Shown in pieces: positions 16,046 to 25,189 of a DNA stretch of 44,973 nucleotides (its first letter is position 1; each line of letters opens with the position of its first letter). A program made the position numbers and the translations under genes. The DNA is taken from NCBI RefSeq assembly GCF_902499175.1, contig NZ_CABVQC010000073.1, forward strand, positions 1 through 44,973, written 5' to 3'. Under the pieces are notes generated by a model, which made no database searches, had not been told where the DNA came from, and was given only the letters and a program-made list of their open reading frames with translations. The stretch is from Burkholderia aenigmatica. GTDB lineage: Bacteria > Pseudomonadota > Gammaproteobacteria > Burkholderiales > Burkholderiaceae.

Positions 16046-17212
16046 ATGGTGACTCCCATGCAATCGATACCCTCTTCCGCTGCTGCACGACAGACCCAAC
16101 CGGCCGCCGCGGCCCGTACGCAAAACGACGCATTCGTGCGCATCGAAAACGTCGTGAAGAAATTCGGCGACAGCACGGCCGTCGACAACGTGAACCTGAC
16201 CATCGCGAAGAACGAGCTGTTCGCGCTGCTCGGCAGCTCGGGCTGCGGCAAGTCGACGTTGCTGCGCATGCTCGCCGGGCTCGAGACGGCCACCTCCGGC
16301 AAGATCTTCGTCGACGGTGAAGATCTTGCGTCGCTGCCGCCGTACCGCCGTCCGGTGAACATGATGTTCCAGTCGTACGCGCTGTTCCCGCACATGACGG
16401 TCGAATCGAACGTCGCATTCGGCCTGAAGCAGGAAGGCACGCCGAAGCACGAGATCAAGGAGCGCGTGGCCGATGCGCTCGCGCTGGTGCAGATGAGCAA
16501 GTACGCGCAGCGCAAGCCGCATCAACTTTCAGGCGGCCAGCAGCAGCGCGTCGCGTTGGCCCGCTCGCTGGTCAAGCGCCCGAAGCTCCTGCTGCTCGAC
16601 GAGCCGATGTCCGCGCTCGACAAGAAGATCCGCCAGAAGACCCAGCTCGAACTCGTGAACATCATCGAGAAGGTCGACGTGACCTGCGTGATGGTCACGC
16701 ACGACCAGGAAGAGGCGATGACGATGGCCAGCCGCCTCGCGGTGATGAGCGAAGGCAAGATCGTGCAGATCGGCGCGCCGGGCGAGGTGTACGAGTTTCC
16801 GAACAGCCGCTTCTCGGCCGAATTCATCGGTTCGACCAACCTGTTCGAAGGGCGCGTGGTTGAAGACGAGCCCGACCACATCTTCGTCGAAAGCGACGAT
16901 CTCGAAGCACGCATGTACGTGAGCCACGGCGTGACGGGCCCGCTCGGGATGCCGGTCGGCATCTCGGTGCGCCCGGAACGCATTCACGTGTCGCGCGAGA
17001 AGCCGGGCTCGAAACACAACTGGGCGCGCGGCGTCGTGACCGACATCGCGTACATGGGCAGCTACTCGCTGTACCACGTGCGCTTGCCGAGCGGCAAGAC
17101 GGTGGTGTCGAACCTGTCGAGCTCGCACCTGATGAACGACACCGCACCGGCGTGGAACGACGACGTGTTCGTGTCGTGGTCGCCGGCGAGTGGCGTCGTG
17201 CTGACGCAGTGA
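16046..17212 (+). CDS. potG: Polyamine ABC transporter ATP-binding protein
   Basis: A 388-residue ABC ATPase with Walker A G-S-S-G-C-G-K-S-T (residues 63-71), signature L-S-G-G-Q-Q-Q-R, Walker B L-L-L-L-D-E-P-M-S-A-L-D, and the H-loop in T-H-D-Q-E-E-A. A C-terminal TOBE-type regulatory region follows. It energises import by PotH-PotI. The 176-base gap after potF contains a 6-bp stem (15890-15895 with 15906-15911) that might leave more potF than potG message, as is common for binding proteins. An alternative ATG at 16058 would remove four residues. The first 27 or so residues are a low-complexity extension. Confidence 0.92.
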   Translation: MVTPMQSIPSSAAARQTQPAAAARTQNDAFVRIENVVKKFGDSTAVDNVNLTIAKNELFALLGSSGCGKSTLLRMLAGLETATSGKIFVDGEDLASLPPYRRPVNMMFQSYALFPHMTVESNVAFGLKQEGTPKHEIKERVADALALVQMSKYAQRKPHQLSGGQQQRVALARSLVKRPKLLLLDEPMSALDKKIRQKTQLELVNIIEKVDVTCVMVTHDQEEAMTMASRLAVMSEGKIVQIGAPGEVYEFPNSRFSAEFIGSTNLFEGRVVEDEPDHIFVESDDLEARMYVSHGVTGPLGMPVGISVRPERIHVSREKPGSKHNWARGVVTDIAYMGSYSLYHVRLPSGKTVVSNLSSSHLMNDTAPAWNDDVFVSWSPASGVVLTQ

Positions 17213-17222
17213 GGACGCCACG

Positions 17223-18209
17223 ATGAGAACCTCCGCCTCCAATCCGTCCGCGCCGGTGCCGACCGGTGCCGCGAGCGCCGGCACCGGCCGCGCCCGCCCG
17301 GGCCGCTTTGCCGCGCTGTCGCGCTTCCTGCCGTCGGGCCGCAGCGTCGCGATCGGCGTGCCGTTCCTGTGGCTGGCCGTGTTCTTCGCGCTGCCGTTCG
17401 TGCTGGTGCTGAAGATCAGCTTTGCCGACCAGGTGATGGGCATTCCGCCGTACACGTCGCTCGTCGAGATCAAGGACGGCGTCGTGCACTTCGCGCTGCA
17501 GCTGTCGCACTACGCGTTCCTGCTGCAGGACGACCTGTACATCGCGACCTACCTCAGCTCGCTGAAGATGGCCGCCGTGTCGACGGCGCTGTGTCTGCTG
17601 ATCGGCTATCCGATGGCGTACTACATCGCGCGCTCGGAACCGAACCGCCGCAACGTGCTGATGATGGCCGTGATGCTGCCGTTCTGGACGTCGTTCCTGA
17701 TCCGCGTGTACGCATGGATCGGCATCCTGAAGGACGACGGCCTGCTGAACCACACGCTGATCGCGCTCGGCATCATCCACACGCCGCTGCGCCTCTACCA
17801 CAGCGACGCGGGCGTCTACATCGGGATGGTCTATTCGTACCTGCCGTTCATGGTGATGCCGCTGTACGCGCACCTCGTGAAGATGGACCTCACGCTGCTC
17901 GAAGCCGCGTACGACCTCGGCGCGAAGCCGTGGGTCGCGTTCACGCGGATCACGCTGCCGCTGTCGAAGAACGGGATCATCGCCGGCAGCCTGCTGGTGT
18001 TCATCCCGGCGGTGGGCGAGTACGTGATTCCGGAACTGCTCGGCGGCGCCGACACGCTGATGATCGGTCGCGTGATGTGGGATGAATTCTTCAACAACAT
18101 GGACTGGCCGATGGCGTCCGCGGTGACGGTCGCGATGGTGTTGCTGCTGCTGGTGCCGATGGCGCTGTTCCAGTACTACCAGGTCAAGGAACTGGAGGAC
18201 GCGAAATGA
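17223..18209 (+). CDS. potH: Polyamine ABC transporter permease (PotH/PotB type)
   Basis: A 328-residue inner-membrane permease with about six membrane segments. The cytoplasmic coupling loop E-A-A-Y-D-L-G-A-K-P-W-V-A-F-T-R-I-T-L-P-L (the EAA motif) lies near residue 225. The first 40 residues are Ala/Pro/Arg-rich and variable, before the first membrane helix. It starts 10 bases after potG with GAGG upstream, and its TGA overlaps the potI ATG (ATGA at 18206-18209). It pairs with PotI to form the translocation channel. Confidence 0.92.
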   Translation: MRTSASNPSAPVPTGAASAGTGRARPGRFAALSRFLPSGRSVAIGVPFLWLAVFFALPFVLVLKISFADQVMGIPPYTSLVEIKDGVVHFALQLSHYAFLLQDDLYIATYLSSLKMAAVSTALCLLIGYPMAYYIARSEPNRRNVLMMAVMLPFWTSFLIRVYAWIGILKDDGLLNHTLIALGIIHTPLRLYHSDAGVYIGMVYSYLPFMVMPLYAHLVKMDLTLLEAAYDLGAKPWVAFTRITLPLSKNGIIAGSLLVFIPAVGEYVIPELLGGADTLMIGRVMWDEFFNNMDWPMASAVTVAMVLLLLVPMALFQYYQVKELEDAK

Positions 18210-19045
18210 TCAAGCCGAGCAAACCGCTGTCGACGGGCGTTCTCGCCTTCGGCTTCCTGTTCCTGTACATCCCGATCATCAGCCTGGTCGTGTACTCGTT
18301 CAACGAGTCGAAGCTGGTGACGGTGTGGTCGGGCTTCTCGCTGAAGTGGTACTCGGCACTGCTGGACGACGACGAGCTGCTGACTGCCGCATGGCTGTCA
18401 CTGAAGATCGGCCTGCTGACGGCCACCGCGTCGGTCGTGATCGGCACGTGGGCGGGCTTCGTGCTCGCGCGCTTCGGCCGCTTCAAGGGCTTCACGCTGT
18501 ACACGGGGATGATCAACGCGCCGCTGGTGATTCCGGAAGTGATCCAGGGCATCTCGCTGCTGCTGCTGTTCGTGGCGCTGGAGCAGATGTTCGGCTGGCC
18601 GAAGGGCCGCGGGATGGTGACGATCTGGATCGGCCACGTGATGCTGTGCGTGTCGTACGTGGCGATCATCGTGCAGTCGCGCGTGAAGGAGATGAACAAG
18701 TCGCTCGAAGAGGCGGCGCTGGATCTCGGCGCAACGCCGCTGAAGGTGTTCTTCGTGGTGACGCTGCCGCTGATCTCGCAGGCGCTGCTGTCGGGGTGGC
18801 TGTTGTCGTTCACGCTGTCGATCGACGATCTGGTGCTGTCGGCGTTCCTGTCCGGGCCGGGCTCGACGACGCTGCCGCTGGTGGTGTTCTCGCGCGTGCG
18901 GCTGGGGCTGAACCCGGAGATGAACGCACTGGCGACGCTGTTCATCACGGCCGTGACGGTCGGCGTGATCGTCGTGAACCGGATGATGATCGCGCGTGAA
19001 CGGCGCCGCATGGCGGACATGAAGGCGGCGTTTGCGGTGGCGTGA
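18206..19045 (+). CDS. potI: Polyamine ABC transporter permease (PotI/PotC type)
   Basis: A 279-residue permease with about six membrane segments and the EAA loop E-E-A-A-L-D-L-G-A-T-P-L-K-V-F-F near residue 170. The N-terminal F-L-F-L-Y-I-P-I is typical for the PotC/PotI side of the heterodimer. The start overlaps the potH stop by four bases. It is the last transporter gene; a 116-base gap leads to the DUF3138 gene. Confidence 0.92.
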   Translation: MIKPSKPLSTGVLAFGFLFLYIPIISLVVYSFNESKLVTVWSGFSLKWYSALLDDDELLTAAWLSLKIGLLTATASVVIGTWAGFVLARFGRFKGFTLYTGMINAPLVIPEVIQGISLLLLFVALEQMFGWPKGRGMVTIWIGHVMLCVSYVAIIVQSRVKEMNKSLEEAALDLGATPLKVFFVVTLPLISQALLSGWLLSFTLSIDDLVLSAFLSGPGSTTLPLVVFSRVRLGLNPEMNALATLFITAVTVGVIVVNRMMIARERRRMADMKAAFAVA

Positions 19046-19161
19046 CGCCCCGCTACCCGCCTCAAACATAACAAGGACTGCAGACAAGCAAGACGCGCTG
19101 CCCCAGGGGGGGCGCGCGATTCGATCCCGATTTGACAGGCGCACGACAAGGAGAATCCGCA

Positions 19162-20739
19162 ATGAAGAAGAAACTGATCTGCCTGCTGGTGGCCGGCGCG
19201 TTGCCGGGCATCGCGCTGGCCGACTCGACATCCGCCGAGATCAAGGCGCTGCAGGCGCAGGTCACGGCGCTGCAAAAGCAGATGAAGGCGATGCAGGCAC
19301 AACTGTCGGCAAAGGGCGGCACCGCCACCGCCCAGGCCGGCACGAAGGCAGGGGCTGGCGCCGCACCGGTCGCGGTGGCCGTCGATCCGAGCTCGCCGGA
19401 CTATGGCAAGGCACAGGCCACGCTGACCAACGACGAGGTCGGCGAAATGAAGCAGCAGATCGCGAACCAGCAGCTGAAGGTCGACTCGCTGACCGATGCG
19501 GCCAACACGGGCCCGCTCGCCGGCCTGTCGGTCACGGGCTACATCGATCCGACCTACATCTACAACCGCGCGCCCGGCACGTCGTCGTTCCTGTTCGCGA
19601 ACCACGAGAACGCGTACAACTACTTCAACAGCACGTTCGGCGATCTCTACCTCGACATCAAGAAGACCTTCGGCGTCGGCCCGATGGCGCCGTCGGCGGA
19701 AATCACGCTGATGCCGAACCGCGGCAACGGCATCACGCTGCTGCAGAACTCGCGCGGCTCGATCACCGACAACCTGCTGAACACGGCGGTCGTCAACGTG
19801 CCGATCACCGCCGAGACGACGCTGGTCGCCGGCCTGATCCCGAGCTTCGGCGGCTACGAGGTGCAGCAGTCGAACCAGATGCTCACGCTCACGCACAACC
19901 TGCTGTACGATTTCTCGGATCCGGGCAGCTACGTCGGTATCGGCGCGAACTACACGAAGGGCAACTGGGCGTGGAAGTTCTTCCTCGGCAACGAGCAGTA
20001 CCGCACGTACGGTTCGGTCACGACGACGGGCACCAACGCGCTCGGCGATCCGATCACCACCAGCAACAAGGTGCCGACCTTCACCGCGCGCGCGGACTAC
20101 ACGTGGTCGAGTGCGCTCGATCTCGGCGGTTCGTTCAACATCGGCCGCCAGACGCTCTCGAGCGCGATCGATGCGAACGGCGTCGTCCACTACGGCCCGG
20201 GCGGCGCGGCACCGAGTGCGTACGGTTCGTTCTTCTTCGGCGAACTCGACGCGACCTACACGCTCGCCGACATTCAGTACAACGCGGAAGTCGACTACGG
20301 CCGTCAGCAGCATGCGGCGTTCAACGGCGGGCTCGCGCAGTGGTACGGCCTGTCGCTGCTCGCGCACCGCAAGTTCAACGCACCGGTGGTCGGCCGCATG
20401 GGCGTGACGCTGCGCTATGACCTGCTCGCCAACTCGAAGAACGGCGGCGGCGGTGGCGGCATCGCGCTGAACGGCAACGGGATGGATCCGAGCAACGGCT
20501 TCGGCGTCGACGCGGACTGCCTCGCGCAGTCGAAGGCCGGCGGCGGCCTGGGCTTCGAGTGCAAGGGGGCGGTACGCCAGGATGTCGCGCTCGACCTGCT
20601 GTTCTATCCGACCCAGCAGATCACCGTGAAGGTTGAATACCGCCACGACTGGGCGAACAACAAGGTGTTCCTGCGCAACGACGGGTCGTACGGCAAGTCC
20701 AACGACCTGCTCGCGACGCAGTTCATCTATTCGTTCTGA
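19162..20739 (+). CDS. DUF3138-type outer-membrane beta-barrel protein
   Basis: The 525-residue protein has a signal peptide (residues 1-20), then a short coiled-coil (about 22-50, with the heptad-like A-L-Q-A-Q-V-T-A-L-Q). A long beta-rich barrel follows, ending in Phe (F-I-Y-S-F), the outer-membrane insertion signature. The layout resembles trimeric porins with an N-terminal coiled-coil, and I recognise it as the DUF3138 group of Burkholderiales. ATG 19162 is chosen because AAGGAG lies nine bases upstream and the signal peptide begins there. The place directly after potFGHI suggests an outer-membrane channel for polyamines; this is inference. A strong terminator follows. Confidence 0.8.
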   Translation: MKKKLICLLVAGALPGIALADSTSAEIKALQAQVTALQKQMKAMQAQLSAKGGTATAQAGTKAGAGAAPVAVAVDPSSPDYGKAQATLTNDEVGEMKQQIANQQLKVDSLTDAANTGPLAGLSVTGYIDPTYIYNRAPGTSSFLFANHENAYNYFNSTFGDLYLDIKKTFGVGPMAPSAEITLMPNRGNGITLLQNSRGSITDNLLNTAVVNVPITAETTLVAGLIPSFGGYEVQQSNQMLTLTHNLLYDFSDPGSYVGIGANYTKGNWAWKFFLGNEQYRTYGSVTTTGTNALGDPITTSNKVPTFTARADYTWSSALDLGGSFNIGRQTLSSAIDANGVVHYGPGGAAPSAYGSFFFGELDATYTLADIQYNAEVDYGRQQHAAFNGGLAQWYGLSLLAHRKFNAPVVGRMGVTLRYDLLANSKNGGGGGGIALNGNGMDPSNGFGVDADCLAQSKAGGGLGFECKGAVRQDVALDLLFYPTQQITVKVEYRHDWANNKVFLRNDGSYGKSNDLLATQFIYSF

Positions 20740-20747
20740 CGCGGGGC

Positions 20748-20790
20748 GCGCGGGACGCCGTGCCGTGCGCACGGCGTCCCGCGCCGTTTT
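20748..20790 (+). terminator. Strong intrinsic terminator after the DUF3138 gene
   Basis: Perfect 16-bp stem (20748-20763 with 20769-20784) with a five-base loop, followed by CGTTTT. It begins eight bases after the stop codon. A second small hairpin (20804-20809 with 20815-20820) follows. Together they should strongly reduce read-through into the downstream oxidases. Confidence 0.8.
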
Positions 20791-20849
20791 ACCGGCCGGA
20801 TGACGGTGCGCGATGCACCGGCGCCGGCTGCAACGAGGGAGTCGGATTC

Positions 20850-22154
20850 ATGACGCAGTCTTTCACCCGCCGCGCCGATGCGCTCGCGCGCGACTCGTAC
20901 TACGAAGCGACGGCCGAACGCCCCGCCGTGGACGACCCGTCGCTCGACGGGACGATCGACGTCGACGTCTGCGTGATCGGCGCCGGCTTCGCCGGCCTGT
21001 CGACGGCGCTCGACTGCCGCGCACGCGGGCTCTCCGTCGCGGTGATCGACGCGCACCGGCCCGGCTGGGGCGCGTCGGGCCGCAACGGCGGCCAGGCGAT
21101 CACCGGCTTCGCGAAGGACGAGGAGATCGAACGGCAGCTCGGCGCCGACGGCGCGCGGGCCGCGTGGTCGCTGTCGCTCGACGGCGTCGCGCTGATCGCC
21201 GAGCGGATCGCGCGCTACGGGATCGACTGCGATTTCACGCGCGGCTACCTGACGGTCGCGACGAAACCGCGCCGCATCGACGACCTGCACGCGTGGATGG
21301 ACGCCGCGACGTCACGCTGGGGCCATCCGTCGCTCGCGTGGCTCGAACCCGCCGAAATCCGCACGCGCATCGCGTCGACACGCTATCTGGCCGGCGTGCA
21401 CGATCCGCTGTCGGGCCACCTGCATCCGCTCAAGTACTGCCTCGGTCTCGCCGATGCCGCGCGGCGCGAGGGCGTCGCGCTGTACGCGCATACGCCCGCG
21501 CTCGACGTCGTGCGCGGTGCGCGGCCCGTCGTGCGCACGCCGTCGGGCGACGTGCGCTGCCGCTTCGTCGTGTCGTGCTGCAACGCGGGCCCCGGCGGGG
21601 TGCTGCCGGCCGCGACGGCCGCGCGCATCGCGCCGATCGCGTCGTACATCATCGCGACCGAGCCGCTCGGCCAGGCACGCGCCGACGCGCTGATCGCGCA
21701 ACGCGAAGCCGTGTGCGACAACAATTTCTTCCTCGACTATTTCCGGCTGTCGGCCGACCACCGGATGCTGTTCGGCGGTCGCGCGAATTCGGCCGGCGCG
21801 TCGCCTGCCACGCTCGCCGAAACGATCCGGCGCCGCATGGTCGGCGTGTTCCCGCAACTCGGCGACGTGCGCGTCGACCATGCGTGGGGCGGCTTCGTCG
21901 ACGTCACGCGCAACCGCGCGCCGGATTTCGGCGCGCTCGATCCGAACTTCTTCTATGTCCAGGGCTTCAGCGGGCACGGCGTCGCGCTCACCGGCATCGC
22001 CGGGCGCGCGGTCGCCGGCGCGATCGCGGGCGACACGCGCGCGTTCGACCTGTTCACGCGCATCCGTCACCGGCGCTTCCCCGGCGGCGACGCCTGGCGG
22101 CAACCCGCGCTCGAACTCGGGATGCTGTACCACCGCGTGCGCGAGCTGTTCTGA
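20850..22154 (+). CDS. puuB: FAD-dependent oxidoreductase, gamma-glutamylputrescine oxidase-like (copy 1)
   Basis: A 434-residue DAO-fold flavoenzyme with the FAD Rossmann motif G-A-G-F-A-G (residues 44-49), G-W-G-A-S-G-R-N-G-G-Q next to it, and a C-terminal F-Y-V-Q-G-F-S-G-H-G-V. These features match PuuB, which oxidises gamma-glutamylputrescine to the aldehyde with O2. ATG 20850 has GAGGGAG upstream; a longer frame from 20760 would run through the terminator hairpin and is rejected. The next gene, 25 bases on, is a paralogue, so specificity may be divided between them. Confidence 0.85.
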   Translation: MTQSFTRRADALARDSYYEATAERPAVDDPSLDGTIDVDVCVIGAGFAGLSTALDCRARGLSVAVIDAHRPGWGASGRNGGQAITGFAKDEEIERQLGADGARAAWSLSLDGVALIAERIARYGIDCDFTRGYLTVATKPRRIDDLHAWMDAATSRWGHPSLAWLEPAEIRTRIASTRYLAGVHDPLSGHLHPLKYCLGLADAARREGVALYAHTPALDVVRGARPVVRTPSGDVRCRFVVSCCNAGPGGVLPAATAARIAPIASYIIATEPLGQARADALIAQREAVCDNNFFLDYFRLSADHRMLFGGRANSAGASPATLAETIRRRMVGVFPQLGDVRVDHAWGGFVDVTRNRAPDFGALDPNFFYVQGFSGHGVALTGIAGRAVAGAIAGDTRAFDLFTRIRHRRFPGGDAWRQPALELGMLYHRVRELF

Positions 22155-22179
22155 GCCCACTTTCTCCGCTCTCCTGATC

Positions 22180-23481
22180 ATGCAGACATTCGCCAACCAG
22201 CCGCACGTCGCGTCCTACTACGCGGCGACCGCCAACGATACGACCCGCCACGCGCCGCTCGCCGGCACGATCGACGCCGACGTGTGCGTGATCGGCGCGG
22301 GCCTCACGGGCCTGTCCGCCGCGCTCAACCTTGCCGAGCGCGGCCATTCGGTGACCGTGCTCGAAGCGTCGCGGGTCGGATGGGCGGCGAGCGGCCGCAA
22401 CGGCGGCCAGCTGATCGGCGGGTTTGCATGCGACATCGACACGTTCGGGCAATTCATGCCGGAAGGCGACGTGAAGCGCATCTGGGACATGGGGCTCGAA
22501 ACGCTGGCGCTCGTGAAGTCGCGCATCGCCAAGCATGACATCGACTGCGCGTTGGTGCCCGGCTACCTGACCGCCGCGAACACCGAGCGCGACGCCGATT
22601 CGCTGAAGCGCTGGCGCGACGAGGCCGCGAAGCGCTTCGGCTACGACCGCTTCCACTTCGTCGAAGCCGACGAACTCGGCGACTACGTGCAGTCGGCCCG
22701 CTATTGCGGCGGGCTGTACGACCCCGACAGCGGCCACCTCCATCCGCTCAACTACACGCTCGGCCTCGCCCGCGCGGCGACCGATGCGGGCGTGCGCATC
22801 CACGAGGACAGCTGCGTGACGCGCGTGCGCGACGTCGCGGGCGGCCATGTCGTCGAGACGAGCGGCGGCAACGTGCGCGCGCGCTTCGTCGTGCTCGCGT
22901 GCAATACCTTCGTCGGCACGCTCGCACCCGCGCTGTCGAAGAAGATCATGCCGGTCGGCACCTACGTGATCGCGACCGAGCCGCTCGGCGACGCGCGCGC
23001 CGCCGCGCTGATGCCCGCACGCGCGGCGATCTGCGACAGCCGCTTCGTGCTCGACTATTTCCGGCCGGCGCCCGACACGCGGCTCGTATGGGGCGGCAAG
23101 GTCAGCTATTCGACGCGGGAGCCGCGCGATCTCGCGGCGGCGATGCGCGCGGACATGCTGAAGACGTTCCCGCAGCTCGCGGACGTGAAGGTCGAGTACG
23201 CATGGGGCGGCTTCGTCGACATCACGATGAACCGTGCGCCGCACTTCGGCCGCATCGCGCCGACGATGTATTTCGCGCAGGGGTTCTCGGGGCACGGCGT
23301 GAACACCACCGCGCTCGCGGGCAAGCTGATCGCCGAGGCGATCGACGGACAGGCGAGCCGCTTCGACCTGTTCGACAAGATCCGCCATCGCGACTTCCCG
23401 GGCGGCGAGGCATTGCGCACGCCGGCGCTGGTGCTCGCGATGAGCTGGTACCGGCTGCTCGACGCGTTCGGCGTGCATTGA
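22180..23481 (+). CDS. puuB: FAD-dependent oxidoreductase, gamma-glutamylputrescine oxidase-like (copy 2)
   Basis: A 433-residue paralogue of the preceding gene. It shares the FAD motif G-A-G-L-T-G (39-44), G-W-A-A-S-G-R-N-G-G-Q, the D-S-G-H-L-H-P-L-N-Y-T-L-G-L-A segment and F-A-Q-G-F-S-G-H-G-V at the end. The two copies are clearly diverged rather than recent duplicates. I cannot tell from sequence which one is the true PuuB; one may act on glutamylated spermidine or another amine. It ends the polyamine locus; a terminator-type hairpin lies about 20 bases beyond. Confidence 0.85.
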   Translation: MQTFANQPHVASYYAATANDTTRHAPLAGTIDADVCVIGAGLTGLSAALNLAERGHSVTVLEASRVGWAASGRNGGQLIGGFACDIDTFGQFMPEGDVKRIWDMGLETLALVKSRIAKHDIDCALVPGYLTAANTERDADSLKRWRDEAAKRFGYDRFHFVEADELGDYVQSARYCGGLYDPDSGHLHPLNYTLGLARAATDAGVRIHEDSCVTRVRDVAGGHVVETSGGNVRARFVVLACNTFVGTLAPALSKKIMPVGTYVIATEPLGDARAAALMPARAAICDSRFVLDYFRPAPDTRLVWGGKVSYSTREPRDLAAAMRADMLKTFPQLADVKVEYAWGGFVDITMNRAPHFGRIAPTMYFAQGFSGHGVNTTALAGKLIAEAIDGQASRFDLFDKIRHRDFPGGEALRTPALVLAMSWYRLLDAFGVH

Positions 23482-23497
23482 GCGACAGCCACCTCAA

Positions 23498-23528
23498 CGA
23501 AAAACGGCTGCGCCGAAACGCAGCCGTT
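23498..23528 (-). terminator. Intrinsic terminator of gor (also stops the convergent oxidases)
   Basis: Perfect 10-bp stem (23503-23512 with 23519-23528), loop CCGAAA. On the minus strand it is followed by TTTTTCG, so the T-run serves the gor transcript, whose stop lies about 60 bases away. The plus strand has only a weak tail. Confidence 0.78.
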
Positions 23529-23586
23529 CCTTGCCGCCGAGCGCCGACGCGCTCCCGCCAGGGCCCGTTATTAGCGTGAACAGGCC

Positions 23587-24945
23587 CTAGTCGGCCACCT
23601 TCTGCCGCATCGTCACGAACTCCTCGGCCGCGGTCGGATGGATGCCGATCGTGTCGTCGAACTGCGCCTTCGTCGCGCCCGCGCGAATCGCGATCGCGAT
23701 GCCCTGGATGATCTCGCCCGCATCGCGGCCGACCATGTGCGCGCCGACCACGCGCTGGCTGTCGCGCGCGACGACGAGCTTCATCAGCGTGCGCTCGTCG
23801 CGGCCCGACAGCGTATGACGCAGCGCCTTGAACGACGTGCGGTAGATATCGACGTCGCCGTCGTACAGGTCGCGCGCGGTCGCTTCGGTGAGGCCGACCG
23901 TCGCGACTTCGGGCTGGCTGAACACCGCCGACGGCACCCATTCGTGATCGGCCGCGACGCGCGACCCGCCGAACAGCGTGCGGGCGAGCAGCCCGCCGTC
24001 GCGCGTCGCCACCGGCGTGAGCTGCGGCCGCGACGTGACGTCGCCGATCGCATGGATCGACGGCACCGACGTCGCCGAATACGCATCGACGGCAATCGCG
24101 CCGCGCGCGTCGAGCGCCACGCCCGCCTGTTCGAGCCCGAGCCCGTCGACGTTCGGCACGCGGCCGGTCGCATAGAGCACTGCGTCGTACGGCCCGTGCC
24201 GCGCATCGCCCGCGCGCACGCTCAGCGTGCCGTCGTCCGCGCGCTCGATCGACTCGACCATCGAGCGCGCGTGGATCGCGACGCCCTGCTTCGTCATCTC
24301 GTCGGTCAGGAACTGGCGCACGTCGTCGTCGAAGCCGCGCAGGATCTTCTCGCCCCGATAGAACAGGTCGACGTGGCTGCCGAGGCCGTTGAAGATGCCC
24401 GCGAACTCGACCGCGATATAGCCGCCGCCGACCACCGCGATGCGCTTGGGCAGCGCGGCGAGCGACAGCGCCTCGCGCGACGTGATCGCGTGCTCGATGC
24501 CGGGCCGCGCCGGCATCGACGGGCGCGAGCCGGTCGCGATCGCGATGTGGCGCGCGCGGATCGTGCGTTCGCCGACCGCGACCGTGTGCGCGTCGACGAG
24601 CGTCGCGCGCCCGGCGTGCATCTCGACGCCCGATTGCCGCAGCAGGTTGATGTAGATGTCGCTGAGCCGGTTGATCTCGCGATCCTTCGCGGCAATCAGC
24701 GCGGGCCAGTCGAGCGTGCCGGCGCCGAAGGTCCAGCCGAAGCCCTTCGCGTCCTCGACTTCGTGCGGGTAGTGCGATGCGTAGACGAGCAGCTTCTTCG
24801 GAATGCAGCCGCGCAGCACGCAGGTGCCGCCGATCTGCTCCTCTTCCGCTATGCCGACACGCGCGCCGTATGACGCGGACATGCGCGCGAGCCGCACGCC
24901 GCCCGAGCCGGCGCCGATGACGAACAGGTCATAGTCGAAATCCAT
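23587..24945 (-). CDS. gor: Glutathione-disulfide reductase
   Basis: A 452-residue flavoprotein disulfide reductase that reduces GSSG with NADPH. The FAD motif is G-A-G-S-G-G (residues 11-16), the redox pair is C42/C47 in T-C-V-L-R-G-C-I-P-K-K, a second dinucleotide motif V-G-G-G-Y-I-A-V-E-F lies mid-protein, and the C-terminal H-P-T-A-A-E-E-F holds the catalytic His-Glu. The C-V-L-R-G-C wording is that of plant and cyanobacterial-type glutathione reductases, rather than the C-V-N-V-G-C of E. coli Gor. It is convergent with the oxidases and probably monocistronic. Confidence 0.92.
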   Translation of the reverse strand: MDFDYDLFVIGAGSGGVRLARMSASYGARVGIAEEEQIGGTCVLRGCIPKKLLVYASHYPHEVEDAKGFGWTFGAGTLDWPALIAAKDREINRLSDIYINLLRQSGVEMHAGRATLVDAHTVAVGERTIRARHIAIATGSRPSMPARPGIEHAITSREALSLAALPKRIAVVGGGYIAVEFAGIFNGLGSHVDLFYRGEKILRGFDDDVRQFLTDEMTKQGVAIHARSMVESIERADDGTLSVRAGDARHGPYDAVLYATGRVPNVDGLGLEQAGVALDARGAIAVDAYSATSVPSIHAIGDVTSRPQLTPVATRDGGLLARTLFGGSRVAADHEWVPSAVFSQPEVATVGLTEATARDLYDGDVDIYRTSFKALRHTLSGRDERTLMKLVVARDSQRVVGAHMVGRDAGEIIQGIAIAIRAGATKAQFDDTIGIHPTAAEEFVTMRQKVAD

Positions 24946-25035
24946 CGCATTCCCTCATCGCAGTTCGGATGAAGGCACGATAGCAAGATTCCGGCATTCG
25001 TGCGGCGCACGGTGCAGCCGGGGGCGGCGCCCAAT

Positions 25036-25066
25036 AAAAAACGGCGAGAGACGTTGCCTCTCGCCG
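25036..25066 (-). terminator. Intrinsic terminator downstream of the 76-aa gene
   Basis: Perfect 9-bp stem (25042-25050 with 25058-25066), loop of seven bases, followed on the minus strand by TTTTTT. It lies about 125 bases after the small gene stop and just upstream of gor, insulating gor from read-through. Confidence 0.8.
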
Positions 25067-25189
25067 ATCAACCCAGCTGCCGGGTGTGCCATGCGTCACC
25101 GATCGACCGCATGCCCGACGGCCGGCTGCGCGGCACCGGTCCGCCCGGACACGCGAAGGGCGCGCCCGCGGCCGGACCAGCCGCCATGC

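Noticed and set aside
19132..19161. Upstream start of the DUF3138 gene and a perfect TTGACA at 19132-19137
   Set aside because: The longer start lacks a ribosome-binding site and precedes the signal peptide. A -10 for that -35 would fall at 19155-19160 (ATCCGC), right before the ATG, so it is not a usable promoter.
18184..20772. Long antisense open frame (862 codons) across potI and the DUF3138 gene
   Set aside because: Shadow of genes with clear families on the other strand; Arg-rich composition and no ribosome-binding site.
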